Source of the DNA: Acinetobacter amyesii
Lineage (GTDB): Bacteria; Pseudomonadota; Gammaproteobacteria; Pseudomonadales; Moraxellaceae
DNA: 64,000 nt
Reading direction: 5' to 3'
Assembly: GCF_002018365.1 (NCBI RefSeq)
Contig: NZ_MVKX01000007.1
Span: 124,001-188,000 of the forward strand
Shown here one piece after another: positions 43,866 through 53,361 of the stretch (within the stretch, counting starts at the first letter, position 1; each line of letters opens with the position of its first letter). The position numbers and the translations under genes were made by a program. The notes under the pieces were generated by a model that saw only the letters and a program-made list of their open reading frames with translations, was not told the DNA's origin and did no database searches.

Positions 43866-44600
43866 TTAAGCTTTAGGAATTGTTACCACATGACCATATA
43901 GGCCCAGTGTTTCATCTGATCCTTTGCTGACATCAGATAATGCCTGACCTGAAATTTCAAACTGGCCAAGTTCTTCGTGAATCAGTGGGAATGTTGTTTC
44001 AGGTGATTTCTTCGTACGCCATAAGCGCACCGCCATATTGTTACCGGTCGCAGTGTTAATCCCTTTAAAGAACAATTCATATTCTTTATTAAAATCACTG
44101 GCAATGGTCGTATGACTTACTGCACCCGTGGTGTAAGTGGCTGTGACTGGCTCGGCAATCGACTCTTTAAAGATGACGGTACCAAACACAGCATCAAGCT
44201 CATATTTCGATTCATCAATAGCTGTTGAACCTGCAGTAAATGCAACAGCAGTTAAGCTATAGCCATTGAGCTTTATTTCTTCGCCAACTTTCACAGCACC
44301 AAGTGCTTGGTCAGTCACCGTATCACTTGCAACATCAGACTTCATGCCTGAAAGGATGTACTGAAGATTGGCATCATCCACTTCTTCAAGTTGCCCTGAG
44401 AAGTTAACACCGGTGGTCTTAGTTAGCACAAAGTCTGTTGTACGCTGACCGGATGTGCTTTCAGTGTGCTCAACCTGATCAGTTGTGATTTCAAGTTCAA
44501 ATTCAGGCACGTTACCAATATGGCGCATTGCACCTGCTACACCATTTGCTATTTCAGATAAATAGAATTTACCTTGGAGTGAAATATAATTTTTAGCCAT
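43866..44600 (-). CDS. Major tail tube protein
   Basis: A 244-residue beta-rich protein of the phage tail tube type, starting MAKNYISLQGKFYLSEIANG and containing VPEFELEITTDQVEHTES. A middle segment (about 105-155, TVTDQALGAVKVGEEIKL) looks like an added Ig-like domain. It is placed before the chaperone and tape measure genes and is followed by a strong hairpin, as expected of an abundant protein. Its start overlaps the end of the 56-residue gene upstream by 8 bases. Confidence 0.88.
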   Translation of the reverse strand: MAKNYISLQGKFYLSEIANGVAGAMRHIGNVPEFELEITTDQVEHTESTSGQRTTDFVLTKTTGVNFSGQLEEVDDANLQYILSGMKSDVASDTVTDQALGAVKVGEEIKLNGYSLTAVAFTAGSTAIDESKYELDAVFGTVIFKESIAEPVTATYTTGAVSHTTIASDFNKEYELFFKGINTATGNNMAVRLWRTKKSPETTFPLIHEELGQFEISGQALSDVSKGSDETLGLYGHVVTIPKA

Positions 44601-44763
44601 CGGTTTTCACCTCTTTAACGGGTTTATTTGGAGCAGATGGCTTCACTTCTTCAATGATTTTATCTGCGAGTAGTTTGCTGATTTGATTCTCTGACAGCCC
44701 ACCAACAATATCGCCGGCAGAAAAACGCCCGACGGGTTGCCGGGCTTTATATTGTTTGGCCAT
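44593..44763 (-). CDS. Small phage protein between tail completion and tail tube genes
   Basis: A 56-residue gene (ATG at 44763, AGGAGT ribosome site, stop at 44593) overlapping the tail tube start. The product has a basic start (MAKQYKARQPVGRF), a SAGDIVGGLSENQISKLLADKIIEEV helix and a Lys/Pro-rich tail. It lies where small tail-completion proteins occur. No known domain; expression coupling to the tail tube is likely. Confidence 0.68.
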   Translation of the reverse strand: MAKQYKARQPVGRFSAGDIVGGLSENQISKLLADKIIEEVKPSAPNKPVKEVKTDG

Positions 44764-44772
44764 GAATGACTC

Positions 44773-45195
44773 CTAAATAAATTTTTGTGATTCAAAAATA
44801 ATAGTGATGTATGCAAACCCGGGGCTATAGCCATCACGAACCGAAATCAGATCTAATTCATTGCGAGATGATTGCGGCTTCCAACCCGAAAGAAGTTGAA
44901 TTACTTTCTCAGTTAAAAGCCCAGCTTCATCACTGACTACCCGACCATCATTCTGCTGCGACTGAGCATTACGACACGCCACAGTCACGGCCCACTGTTG
45001 GCCTATCTGATTAATACTCCCTTTACCTGCGCTTGCTTTCTTGTCTATGCGTACAAAGTTAATATGCGCCGATGGAGTGACCTGCGACATTTCTGTGACC
45101 ACTACAGAATTTAGCGGGGTATAAATCTGCTTAAATTCTGAAATTTCTTTCAGTTTTTCTGCAATCTCATCACGTACCGCGAAGAAGGTACTCAT
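44773..45195 (-). CDS. Tail terminator-like protein
   Basis: A 140-residue protein located between the HK97-gp10-like gene and the tail tube. It has the compact alpha/beta look of minor tail terminators (FFAVRDEIAEKLKEI, VTVACRNAQSQQNDGRVVSDEAGLLTEKVIQLLSG, and the final YSPGFAYITIIFES strand). These proteins cap the tail at the head-proximal end. It overlaps the upstream gene by 26 bases. Confidence 0.75.
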   Translation of the reverse strand: MSTFFAVRDEIAEKLKEISEFKQIYTPLNSVVVTEMSQVTPSAHINFVRIDKKASAGKGSINQIGQQWAVTVACRNAQSQQNDGRVVSDEAGLLTEKVIQLLSGWKPQSSRNELDLISVRDGYSPGFAYITIIFESQKFI

Positions 45196-45685
45196 CTATA
45201 AAACTTCCTACGATATTTAGGATCATTTCTTCATCTGCAGAATTGATACCTAATTGTGTCCTTGGGGGATTCACCACCTGTTTTACTTTTCTGTATTGAC
45301 CACCAACAGCAAAGGTAATGTATTGGCTTGTCTTTGGCAGAATCGTAGCACCGAAGTGAAGGTATGGCGCATAAAAGACGTTTGTCCCAACCTCAACACC
45401 ATTCGACAGAACGTTGTATGTGTAAGAATTCATCAAACGCCCAGTATCCCGTAGCGTTTGACCACCTTGCATACCCTCTCTTCCCTTCATACTGGCACGC
45501 CAAGACACCTTCCATGGATTACCATCAACATCAAACCCACCAATGAATCTTTCTTGAACACTGTTTGTTAATGCCAGGCCAATGTCTTCATAAAGTCGAG
45601 CTTTTTCAGCATCAATATCCAGTAATTGAGTCATTACAGCACTAATCGCTGACTGATTAGATTTGATAGTTAACGCAAAAGCCAT
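45170..45685 (-). CDS. Phage virion morphogenesis (tail completion) protein
   Basis: A 171-residue protein of the phage virion morphogenesis family (Mu-type tail completion): SVQERFIGGFDVDGNPWKVSWRAS, GMQGGQTLRDTGRLMNSYTYNVLSNGVEVGTNVFYAPYLHFGATI. It joins head and tail during assembly. Its start lies 7 bases after the DUF1320 gene and its end overlaps the tail terminator gene. Confidence 0.87.
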   Translation of the reverse strand: MAFALTIKSNQSAISAVMTQLLDIDAEKARLYEDIGLALTNSVQERFIGGFDVDGNPWKVSWRASMKGREGMQGGQTLRDTGRLMNSYTYNVLSNGVEVGTNVFYAPYLHFGATILPKTSQYITFAVGGQYRKVKQVVNPPRTQLGINSADEEMILNIVGSFIDEYLLRGT

Positions 45686-45692
45686 AGCTGCC

Positions 45693-46133
45693 TCACTTGA
45701 TGCTAGGCATCATATTTAAGACATCGTCACCAAATACCCCACCACGATAAGTACTACCGATAGGTAAAGTACTTGGCTTCTTTGTAGGCTCATCATCAAT
45801 AATCTCGTCCGATTCCTCAGACTGGATCTGTAAATGTGCCTTGTTTTCAGCCACGCGCTTTAAGAATGAGATTGCATCCTCATAGCGCTTTCGAACTTCT
45901 TCAGTTGGTTGCTGGAAGTACAAACGATAGCGTGCAATATCACATGCCATACGTTTCAAGTTACTTGGCACGTTGGGTAACGGCAAAGAATAACGGCCAC
46001 CTATGTGACCGTTAATTTCCTCTGTCGCGTCCTGAATGGCATCATCTACAGCGGTGACATTGGGTAGCATCATTAACAGTTGCTCCAACTCACCACCGAA
46101 CCGCGCTACCAAGTCAGTTTTGGTTGCATACAT
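45693..46133 (-). CDS. DUF1320 head-tail connector protein (gp36-like)
   Basis: A 146-residue DUF1320 protein, the Mu gp36-like head completion/connector class. It starts MYATKTDLVARFGGELEQLL and contains DAIQDATEEINGHIGGRYSLPLPNVPSNLKRMACDIARYRLY, the family core. The C-terminal 40 residues are acidic and unrelated. It follows the major capsid and small head gene, in the expected place. Confidence 0.9.
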   Translation of the reverse strand: MYATKTDLVARFGGELEQLLMMLPNVTAVDDAIQDATEEINGHIGGRYSLPLPNVPSNLKRMACDIARYRLYFQQPTEEVRKRYEDAISFLKRVAENKAHLQIQSEESDEIIDDEPTKKPSTLPIGSTYRGGVFGDDVLNMMPSIK

Positions 46134-46140
46134 AGATCAC

Positions 46141-46497
46141 CTACTTGGCTTCTGTAGCAGCCTTCTTCGCGTCGGCGGTTGCCTTTTTCAGGGCAGCGTC
46201 AGATGTAGCCAATGCTTTTTCAAGCTCTGTAACCTTCGCTTTAAGCTCACCATTCTCCTGATCTGATTTGACCTTTTCATCAGTCATCAGCTTATTTGCT
46301 GCAACAAGATCAGTATTGGCTTTTTCAAGCTCAGCTAAACGAGCGGGTGAACCATCAGCCTTAGGTTCTTCTGGAGCTTTTTCTTCTTCAATAACCCCAG
46401 ATGCTAAAAGGGCCTGAAGTTGTTTAGCTTCAAGCCCTGTGATTTCTTGGCCTGGACGAAAGTGTCCAAGCGACTGCTTTGCAATGTACTTCGTCAT
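46141..46497 (-). CDS. Small head protein with N-terminal FluMu-like domain
   Basis: A 118-residue protein: MTKYIAKQSLGHFRPGQEITGLEAKQLQALLASGVIEEE is like the N-terminal domain of Mu-type gp35 proteins, followed by an Ala/Lys/Glu-rich coiled coil to the end. It sits between capsid protein and DUF1320 genes. Probably a head accessory or head-tail joining protein; the domain match is moderate. Confidence 0.7.
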   Translation of the reverse strand: MTKYIAKQSLGHFRPGQEITGLEAKQLQALLASGVIEEEKAPEEPKADGSPARLAELEKANTDLVAANKLMTDEKVKSDQENGELKAKVTELEKALATSDAALKKATADAKKAATEAK

Positions 46498-46507
46498 AAT
46501 AATTTCC

Positions 46508-47584
46508 TTATACGAACCCGCGACCGCCTACCAGGCCATTCTTATTGTTTGGAATCGCCAATGGAGATGATTCAGCAAGCATTTGAATGCTTGAAGGGTT
46601 CTTTTCTTGCCATTGGCTTAGATAGAACTCTAGAGCTTGGCCAAAAGCTTCTACGTTTTGGATAGCGCAGTGAGCGATCCAGCCATTAGCATCAGAGATT
46701 AGACCGAAGAAGTCTTCCGGAATAAAACGATCTGGTGTACCGCCACCAATACTGTGTTGAACGTCATACGTCCAAATTTCAATGTTGTCGACCGTACCAC
46801 GGAATTGTGGTTTATCCATCTGATCAAAGGTTGGAGTCAAAGGAACACTAATACCCGCATATGGTGCAATGAACTTCTCTTTAAACTCAGGATCTTTGAT
46901 TAAAGTGTTGTACACCTTAGAAGTTGTCAACGCCATTGTTGGAGAAGTACCTGAATGTTCTACTGATAGATCAATCATGGTCTGGATATCTTTTACTGGT
47001 GTAGCACCCGCTTGCCCCCATTTGATCAATGGAGCAAATGTACAAGCAGCATTACGCTCATAATCTACTTCATACATTGGAAAGTCAGCAGAAGCGAAGG
47101 TTGTCTTGCCATATAGCAATACATCACGGGCAATCAGCAACTTTCGGTTTTCAATCGATTGACGTAAATATAAAGCCTTTTGCGCTTGGTCAATCAAGAG
47201 TAAATCAGCATCGCTTAAACGGTTTGAGCCTGTAGCAATCACACCAAATTTACGCAACTGGGTAATCAGTGCGGTATTTTGAACATCGCTTGGAAATACC
47301 GTCATCATCGGCTTTAAATATGCCGGCTTAACAAATTTAACGTTACCAGACTCACCAACTTTAATTTGGCGACCAGCAGCTGTAGGTGTAACGAATGGCG
47401 CGAGCGGCGTTGCTGTATTTAACTCACCCACTGGCACTTCTTTTTTGGTGTACGAGACACGTTGAGGAAAGAAGCGGTCCATTAACCACGTGTCTACCTT
47501 CTGTGTGGTATCCGTTAATAACACCAACTGCGGTACATCCAGTAATTCAACCGGTGCGTTCTGAAATGTAAAAGTTTGACTCAT
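46508..47584 (-). CDS. Major capsid protein (phage capsid protein E type)
   Basis: A 358-residue capsid protein of the lambda-E-type family. Typical pieces are LLTDTTQKVDTWLMDRFFPQRVSYTKKEVPVGE, LAPFVTPTAAGRQIKVGESGNVKFVKPAYLKPM and the MDLSVEHSGTSPTMALTTSKVYNTLI segment. It is preceded by the decoration protein gene (3 bases between). Forms the icosahedral shell with the HK97 fold. Confidence 0.93.
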   Translation of the reverse strand: MSQTFTFQNAPVELLDVPQLVLLTDTTQKVDTWLMDRFFPQRVSYTKKEVPVGELNTATPLAPFVTPTAAGRQIKVGESGNVKFVKPAYLKPMMTVFPSDVQNTALITQLRKFGVIATGSNRLSDADLLLIDQAQKALYLRQSIENRKLLIARDVLLYGKTTFASADFPMYEVDYERNAACTFAPLIKWGQAGATPVKDIQTMIDLSVEHSGTSPTMALTTSKVYNTLIKDPEFKEKFIAPYAGISVPLTPTFDQMDKPQFRGTVDNIEIWTYDVQHSIGGGTPDRFIPEDFFGLISDANGWIAHCAIQNVEAFGQALEFYLSQWQEKNPSSIQMLAESSPLAIPNNKNGLVGGRGFV

Positions 47585-47587
47585 TGA

Positions 47588-47971
47588 TTATTTCCCCACG
47601 ACTTTACGAAGTTCGATTTTATTAATTAAGGCCTGGGCACGTACTGCGTCATATTGAGCTTCCGTTAACGGTGCACCATTCACCGTTACAACTGCAATAT
47701 CAAATGCACCCTGTACGTAAATTGGCATTTCCAGACCATTGGTTGCATGGTAAGTAGCCTGCTCTACAGTCATATCTGTATTGGCAATGGCATTCCAATC
47801 ACCGACGACGCCTTCTGTTACTACCGGGTGATCTGCAAGGTTGTTTGTAGCTACCTTCAACAAATCACCGCGTTTATATGCAGTCGCCGTTTTTACTTTG
47901 GCATTTTCCGTACGAACACCATCACCGACTACAAGTTGCGTAGTGGTAATTGTTTGAGTAATTGTGCCCAT
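47588..47971 (-). CDS. Head decoration protein (lambda gpD-like)
   Basis: A 127-residue protein of the HDPD family: GTITQTITTTQLVVGDGVRTENAKVKTATAYKRGDLLKVAT, then NGLEMPIYVQGAFDIAVVTVNG. Decoration proteins stabilise the expanded capsid. It overlaps the protease/scaffold gene by one base and precedes the major capsid gene, the normal lambda-like order. Confidence 0.9.
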   Translation of the reverse strand: MGTITQTITTTQLVVGDGVRTENAKVKTATAYKRGDLLKVATNNLADHPVVTEGVVGDWNAIANTDMTVEQATYHATNGLEMPIYVQGAFDIAVVTVNGAPLTEAQYDAVRAQALINKIELRKVVGK

Positions 47972-48954
47972 TAATTTTTTGCTCCTTGTTGAGCTGCAGC
48001 AAATTGGTTAAACGCATGGTCTAAGGCTGTACCTTGCTGATCGTCTTGGCCTTGTCGCGCACCTTGGTATCCATTCGCTTGATGGGTAAATAAGTGTGCG
48101 AATGCTGGATTCACACCAGGTGCTGGCTGTGCTTGTTGTTGCTGAACAGCTGGTTGTTGAATAACTGCAGAGAATTGCTTTAACTGCTGTGCCATAAATA
48201 CGAATGCAGCATCATCCATATCGGTATAGGATTTCTTTTCTTCAGCACTGAATTGCTTATTCATTGCTGTTTCTAAGCTTTTAATGTCATCTTCACGCTT
48301 ATCTGCTTTGAACTTTTTAAGTTCGGCTTGTGCAGCATCGCGGTCTGTTTCAGCCTGCTTTAATTTGGCCTGGGTTTGTTCTAATTCGGTCACGTTAGTG
48401 TCCTCTTTGGTTGGGGTAAACGTTTGTGGATTATGGCTTGCAGCTACAGCCATGGTGTTTTCATCTGCACCTAATGCGCAAAATGAAACTTCGCGAATAC
48501 GACCACCACGGAATACTGTGATTGGTCCTTGCAAAGTCTTGCCATTTACAATGACCGTCTGATCGGCAGCCACCTCCTCGGTTTTTGCTGGCTCAATTCG
48601 AACTGACATCTGCCATGGAAAGCCATCGTCAGAATCCTGAGCAACCTGAACACCAAACTCATTACTCATCAGATCACCCTGCACAACTAAACCATCTTGA
48701 TGGCTAATCGTATGGCTATTGATGGCTCCTGCACGTTGTCGGGAGCTATGTTCAAGTAATGCAGGGATACGACCTTTAATTTGCATGCTGTCCAAATCAA
48801 AGATGACGCGCGTCCAATACCAGTGATCCGTAATAACTTCACCGCTATATGCAATCCCTGAAAAGGTTCGCTTCTTTTTTCCGTCTTCAGCTGGATCAAC
48901 ACTTAAATCACCCAACCGAAAACAGTAGTGATCCTGTTTTTCATCTATTGGCAT
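47971..48954 (-). CDS. Prohead protease fused to a scaffold-like domain
   Basis: About 327 residues. The N-terminal 180 residues have an HK97-type prohead protease look: FSGIAYSGEVITDHWYW, ALLEHSSRQRAGAI with the probable catalytic histidine, FPWQMSVRIEP with the probable serine, and IREVSFCALGADENT. The rest is a coiled coil (EQTQAKLKQAETDRDAAQAELKKFKADK) and Gln-rich tail, as in internal scaffold proteins. I prefer the ATG at 48954 (residue 3 of the longer frame) because GGAG lies 7 bases upstream. Confidence 0.82.
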   Translation of the reverse strand: MPIDEKQDHYCFRLGDLSVDPAEDGKKKRTFSGIAYSGEVITDHWYWTRVIFDLDSMQIKGRIPALLEHSSRQRAGAINSHTISHQDGLVVQGDLMSNEFGVQVAQDSDDGFPWQMSVRIEPAKTEEVAADQTVIVNGKTLQGPITVFRGGRIREVSFCALGADENTMAVAASHNPQTFTPTKEDTNVTELEQTQAKLKQAETDRDAAQAELKKFKADKREDDIKSLETAMNKQFSAEEKKSYTDMDDAAFVFMAQQLKQFSAVIQQPAVQQQQAQPAPGVNPAFAHLFTHQANGYQGARQGQDDQQGTALDHAFNQFAAAQQGAKN

Positions 48955-48966
48955 TTTCATGCTCCA

Positions 48967-48992
48967 TAAAAAAACCGCCCTTTCGGACGGTC
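48967..48992 (-). terminator. Terminator between Mu F-like and protease genes
   Basis: GACCGTCC/GGGCGGT hairpin with GAAA loop and U7 on the minus strand, 18-40 bases after the upstream gene's stop. It would reduce transcription between the two head genes, unless late antitermination overrides it. Confidence 0.75.
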
Positions 48993-49008
48993 TCTAGTTA
49001 ATTTCAAT

Positions 49009-50211
49009 TTAATTTATCAATGCCTTCAGCGTGTAAACCATTTTCCCCTCAACCATCTCTATCGAAACAACTTCTAAAGAGACTCCCAAAGGTAATAAAA
49101 CCCCTTCACCGGCATTCAACTTTTCAAGATCAATCCCCAGGCCATTAGCATTCTCAATGTGAATCATGATGTTTGACTGACCTGCCAAAAGCATTGGTGC
49201 ATCCAAGGTCAACACCTTGCCTACTTCAAGTGAAGCTGCATAAGCCAGTGTGGTTGTGCCAGTAACAACATTTGAAGTGTTCTTAGCCACAGAATGAATC
49301 GCTCCCATATCCTGAACCAACCATTGCTTAAGCACCTGGTCAGCCTTAGATGAGGTTTTGCTATTCAAATAGCCTGTAATGGCCTGGTCATTGCCTTGCA
49401 CATAATCCAAGAAAGTACGAATAGCACTTGGTCGAATCGACGGATCTAACGGAATCACCGTATTGGCCACCGAATCGAATAAGTCCCGAGTTTTTTCATC
49501 CATCGGAGCAAATAGACTCGTAAGATTTTTCGATGCAGCCCACTCAGCTTTGATGACTTCCTTCTGCTCGAGGAGGTATTCCTTATCTAGTACTGACACA
49601 TTGATCTTTTTATCAACCAACTCTTCCAAATCACCAAATTGCAAAGGATGCGATGACCAGTCTAAGGCCTCAGCAACTTCAGGCAACTTATCATCCGGTG
49701 TAATACCGTATTTGAGTGCCTGAGCTTCTGTAAGTGCGATAACAGTACAGCGGCAACGGAATCCCAATGGCGGATAATGTGTCAGCCAAAATGGGTGATC
49801 AATCGGCAATACAATTCGATTCAATGCCAAATGTGCTGGGCGTACACGACTATCATCGATAGCCGAATACATCAGGTAAGGACGTTTGGCTTTATTTCGA
49901 TTCTGCTGCTGCCATCGCCCATGACCATAAGCACTTTGGATATTGGTACGAAATACGGTATCTAGATAATGCTTAGGTAGAATAATCTCTGATTCTGCAA
50001 TGAGTTTTTGAAAGTCGTTGAATGTGCCGCCATTGGCCAAAGTCTTATTCAGTGACTTAATCACTGTCTCAACTTGCTCAAGACTCGAAAGAAAGCTCAC
50101 CGTAGTAGCCATCTGCCTAGTCTTTAAGTCCATTGAGTAAAACTCATCAGGTAGCACAATCTTTTTCTCATGCGCGTACTGGAGCGCCTCAAGGAACGTG
50201 ACTGGTTGCAT
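49009..50211 (-). CDS. Mu F-like head morphogenesis protein with ART-like C-terminus
   Basis: A 400-residue minor head protein. The N-terminal 180 residues are Mu gpF/SPP1 gp7-like (TVFRTNIQSAYGHGRWQQQ, DDSRVRPAHLALNRIVLP, HYPPLGFRCRCTVIALT). Residues 230-400 look like an ADP-ribosyltransferase-type fold, with VGKVLTLDAPMLLAG and LNAGEGVLLPLGVSLEVVSI in place of the usual ENE-VLLPRGT. The glutamate directly before V371 is a glycine (G370), so catalysis is doubtful. Starts one base after the portal gene's stop. Confidence 0.82.
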   Translation of the reverse strand: MQPVTFLEALQYAHEKKIVLPDEFYSMDLKTRQMATTVSFLSSLEQVETVIKSLNKTLANGGTFNDFQKLIAESEIILPKHYLDTVFRTNIQSAYGHGRWQQQNRNKAKRPYLMYSAIDDSRVRPAHLALNRIVLPIDHPFWLTHYPPLGFRCRCTVIALTEAQALKYGITPDDKLPEVAEALDWSSHPLQFGDLEELVDKKINVSVLDKEYLLEQKEVIKAEWAASKNLTSLFAPMDEKTRDLFDSVANTVIPLDPSIRPSAIRTFLDYVQGNDQAITGYLNSKTSSKADQVLKQWLVQDMGAIHSVAKNTSNVVTGTTTLAYAASLEVGKVLTLDAPMLLAGQSNIMIHIENANGLGIDLEKLNAGEGVLLPLGVSLEVVSIEMVEGKMVYTLKALIN

Positions 50212-51672
50212 CTATTTCCCCTTAGCAGCAGTCGCATACCCCAATACATCTGCAGCATATAAAGCCTGATCTAAATTGGCCTTAAACTGAGATTCAGATA
50301 CAGACGGAATCAACTGCATTAAATTGAATGCCAAGCCTTCAGGACTATCCGACTCAGCAACAAGTTGCTTAATCTGCTCATTACTTAAAAGCTGCAGATC
50401 CTTTTGGCCATCGGTTAATTCCTCAACTTCTTGCTGTTCAGCTGAAAGTTTATTGGCCTGGGCTTTAAAGCTAAATGCACGTTTAGGTAGAGCTGAGAAT
50501 ACTTGTTGAGGCGCATCTATAGCGGGTTTTAAATCACCTTCCTGTAGCCCATATTCACGAATGAAGTACTGATCTGAAAGATTTGCACCGGCATTTTTTA
50601 AATGTGTATCGCGAGTGGCCTGCTCGACGTTCAGTACTTTTTCTTTCTCGCCTAACTTAATTTTGTGCGGTTCCCAATTATTCAGAACACACAAAGCATT
50701 TACTACAGCCTGAACAGTTGGAGTCACTAAACGAATATCAGATTTAAGCTTATCAAGACGTACATTTTCATGGACCTTACCCAGGCCATAACTCCCTTTA
50801 CCATCAGTACCACTAGTGAGCGTTTGACCGAGTACAACTTTTTGAATCTGCTGTATCAATGTTTTATTGAACATCTCAAATGCTGATCCTGCGGTACCAT
50901 TTGCACCCTGAGCAGATAACACCTCAACGCTGTCTTTGGCATCAATCGATAGAATACTTTGAGCATGTGCATCTAAAAGCGCATGACTCATTGCTTCGGT
51001 TGTGATTTTACTGCCAACTTTACCCACTAGGATTGGGGTACCAAAGCGTTCAAGAAACTTGGCCCAAAACTTAAAGCCGTTTTGCTTAAAGAATGAAAGC
51101 CAATAAAGTGTTGCCAACATGGCTTTACCGTATGGCTGCTCATATGTGGCTTTACGACGTGTTAGGAAAAACTTAAACACCTGATCAACGACGAGTTCTT
51201 GAGAATTGCCTTCCTTACGTAAAATCAAACGTCCGTCATTCTTTGGCTCAAACCACTGCATTGGCTTTTCACCAATCCACTGCAAACCAATATAACCTTC
51301 GGGTTTAAGCTCATATACCGCTTCCTGTACTGCATAACCAAAGAACAAAGCATTCAGAGATGCAGCAGCAATTTCACAGTACCATTCGTCGAGTATGAGC
51401 TTTAACGTTTTAGAAGCAGCAGAATCACTAGGTTCCAACTGATAAGGTGTTGAAAGCAATGCATCGATGCGTGTTTCAACGGCCTGGGCAATTTCATCGT
51501 CATCTAACAGTACACGTAGCTTGTGGCGAGTAATGCCAGCTTTACGAAGTACTTCATCGTTATCAGGCTGACGGCCAAAATTGGTTAGAAAATTAAAAAC
51601 AGCTTCTTGAGAGTACAGACTCCCCTTGGACAAAGCCTTTTTAGATTCTTTGCCCTTTTTAGACTTTGCCAT
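50212..51672 (-). CDS. Portal protein (DUF935/Mu gp29-like)
   Basis: A 486-residue portal protein: DDDEIAQAVETRIDALLSTPYQLEPSD, LKLILDEWYCEIAAASLNALFFGYAVQEAVYEL, FKFFLTRRKATYEQPYGKAML and the KFWAKFLERFGTPILVGKVG segment are typical of DUF935 portals. A Lys-rich N-terminus (KSKKGKESKK) precedes it. It starts 12 bases after the terminase gene and forms the dodecameric DNA channel. Confidence 0.92.
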   Translation of the reverse strand: MAKSKKGKESKKALSKGSLYSQEAVFNFLTNFGRQPDNDEVLRKAGITRHKLRVLLDDDEIAQAVETRIDALLSTPYQLEPSDSAASKTLKLILDEWYCEIAAASLNALFFGYAVQEAVYELKPEGYIGLQWIGEKPMQWFEPKNDGRLILRKEGNSQELVVDQVFKFFLTRRKATYEQPYGKAMLATLYWLSFFKQNGFKFWAKFLERFGTPILVGKVGSKITTEAMSHALLDAHAQSILSIDAKDSVEVLSAQGANGTAGSAFEMFNKTLIQQIQKVVLGQTLTSGTDGKGSYGLGKVHENVRLDKLKSDIRLVTPTVQAVVNALCVLNNWEPHKIKLGEKEKVLNVEQATRDTHLKNAGANLSDQYFIREYGLQEGDLKPAIDAPQQVFSALPKRAFSFKAQANKLSAEQQEVEELTDGQKDLQLLSNEQIKQLVAESDSPEGLAFNLMQLIPSVSESQFKANLDQALYAADVLGYATAAKGK

Positions 51673-51684
51673 GTCAGCACCTAA

Positions 51685-53361
51685 TTAAAAGATTCGATTA
51701 CCAGCAACATAAGGTTGCTTAGTCTCTTGTTCTTGCACATCACTAAAGCAGATCATCACGCTATCAGCTCTGTTTGGTGAAGCCGCACCTGCAGGTTGTT
51801 TATTGACTAATATCTTCCCTGCACCATTTTTGGTGTAGGTCGGCTGAGATAATTCCACGGTCAATGCTTTCAGCTCAGACTCATTCAAATCATCAGAACT
51901 AAGTGAAATGATTGAATCAGGATCGTATTCCATGCCATTCAATGCCCTATATGTATTTTGGAAACGCATACGAAGCGACCACCACATTTGAGCTTTGAGG
52001 TTGGCAAAGAAATCAATATTCTTACGAGCTTCTACCATTTCCTCATCAGGCTCATGAACTGAACCTGAACCTCTAAATGGATCAGTTTGAATCTCAGCAA
52101 TACCTTGATCCTCATTGCGCTCATTAATGACACGTGCATCGCCACGGACACCTGCGCCCAGGCCATCGGCATCATAGAGAAATGCTCGAATATTCAGATC
52201 CAAGCAGATATCAATTGCCTTCTGAGTTGTCCCAAAGATGTCATCACCCTTACCAGACCATGTGTCTAGATAATTCAAAACAACACCATGACGTCCTGCA
52301 AATGAGTTTTTATCCTTACCCTCATCTGCAACGTCTAAGCCACCAATTCGATCACCTGAAGGACGTATATCGAGTTTCTTATGAGCATCAATAGCAGATT
52401 GAACCCAAGCTGATGGGATCAAGACGCCTTCGACCGATGCTGCATAGTTAATATCTACTTCTTGAGCCAGTACCACATCATCTAAAGTGGCTACTTGCTT
52501 TTCGTACCATGGGTAGATCAACTTACCTCTCAGCTCAACCTGCCAATTCTTATCTGGATTCAAGCGCCATGGCATGGTAAATACAGCATATCGACCACTG
52601 AAACGATCCTGATAAAAGCGATCACCAATACCATTTGGAGTAGATCCTTTGATATGTACGTTGGTGTTTTGAGATATCGCAGCATCTACTGCTTCCTGAC
52701 GCTCTACGAATGCCCATTCATCTAGAAAGTACATTGTGGTACGTCCACCACGACCAATGTTGTCACCGGCTTCACCAGTAACAGTTGAGCCATTATCAGG
52801 ATTAATGATTCGAAGGTAGTTATCGTGGACTTTCGCCACAAAACCTTCAGGCTTCATCCAATCAGGGAGTTTTGAAAACATATCGCGAAATTTGTGTAAT
52901 AACGTCTTTGGATCGCCTTTCTTATCCACTAGATCCTCTTTACGACTTCCCACACCACCGGCAAAGCCATCAACATACAACCAGCGGTGTAAATAGAATC
53001 CGAGTAGCACGTAACTCATTCCCTCATCTCGCGACTTTTCAATCAGTCCATGGGTTTGGGTACTTTCACGCTCTAATAGCCAATGAACCAAATCGACCTG
53101 ACCAGGCCGCAACACAAATGGGATGTTGGCAGGTAAACCAAAAGGCATACCGCGTGGATCGTATGTCCAGACCCAATGATTAAACCAATGAATCGGATCT
53201 TGACTGCATTTGTATATTTCGGCCTGGCGACTTAATTCATTCTGTTCAATTAAAGCTCGGTAGTAATAGCGTCTGGTCATTTCAGCTATTACTTCGGGTA
53301 AACGAGTGTTTATGGTCCACTCTTTAATGAGCGGTGCTATTTCCTCAATTGAATAACTCAT
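51685..53361 (-). CDS. Terminase large subunit
   Basis: Packages DNA into the prohead with ATPase and nuclease domains in 558 residues. The Walker A variant EKSRDEGMS is at 108-116, Walker B MYFLDEW near 208-214, and nuclease acidic residues in GGLDVADEG (about 343) and FLYDADGLGAG (about 390-400). All are intact. It overlaps the small terminase gene by 4 bases (ATGA). Confidence 0.93.
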   Translation of the reverse strand: MSYSIEEIAPLIKEWTINTRLPEVIAEMTRRYYYRALIEQNELSRQAEIYKCSQDPIHWFNHWVWTYDPRGMPFGLPANIPFVLRPGQVDLVHWLLERESTQTHGLIEKSRDEGMSYVLLGFYLHRWLYVDGFAGGVGSRKEDLVDKKGDPKTLLHKFRDMFSKLPDWMKPEGFVAKVHDNYLRIINPDNGSTVTGEAGDNIGRGGRTTMYFLDEWAFVERQEAVDAAISQNTNVHIKGSTPNGIGDRFYQDRFSGRYAVFTMPWRLNPDKNWQVELRGKLIYPWYEKQVATLDDVVLAQEVDINYAASVEGVLIPSAWVQSAIDAHKKLDIRPSGDRIGGLDVADEGKDKNSFAGRHGVVLNYLDTWSGKGDDIFGTTQKAIDICLDLNIRAFLYDADGLGAGVRGDARVINERNEDQGIAEIQTDPFRGSGSVHEPDEEMVEARKNIDFFANLKAQMWWSLRMRFQNTYRALNGMEYDPDSIISLSSDDLNESELKALTVELSQPTYTKNGAGKILVNKQPAGAASPNRADSVMICFSDVQEQETKQPYVAGNRIF

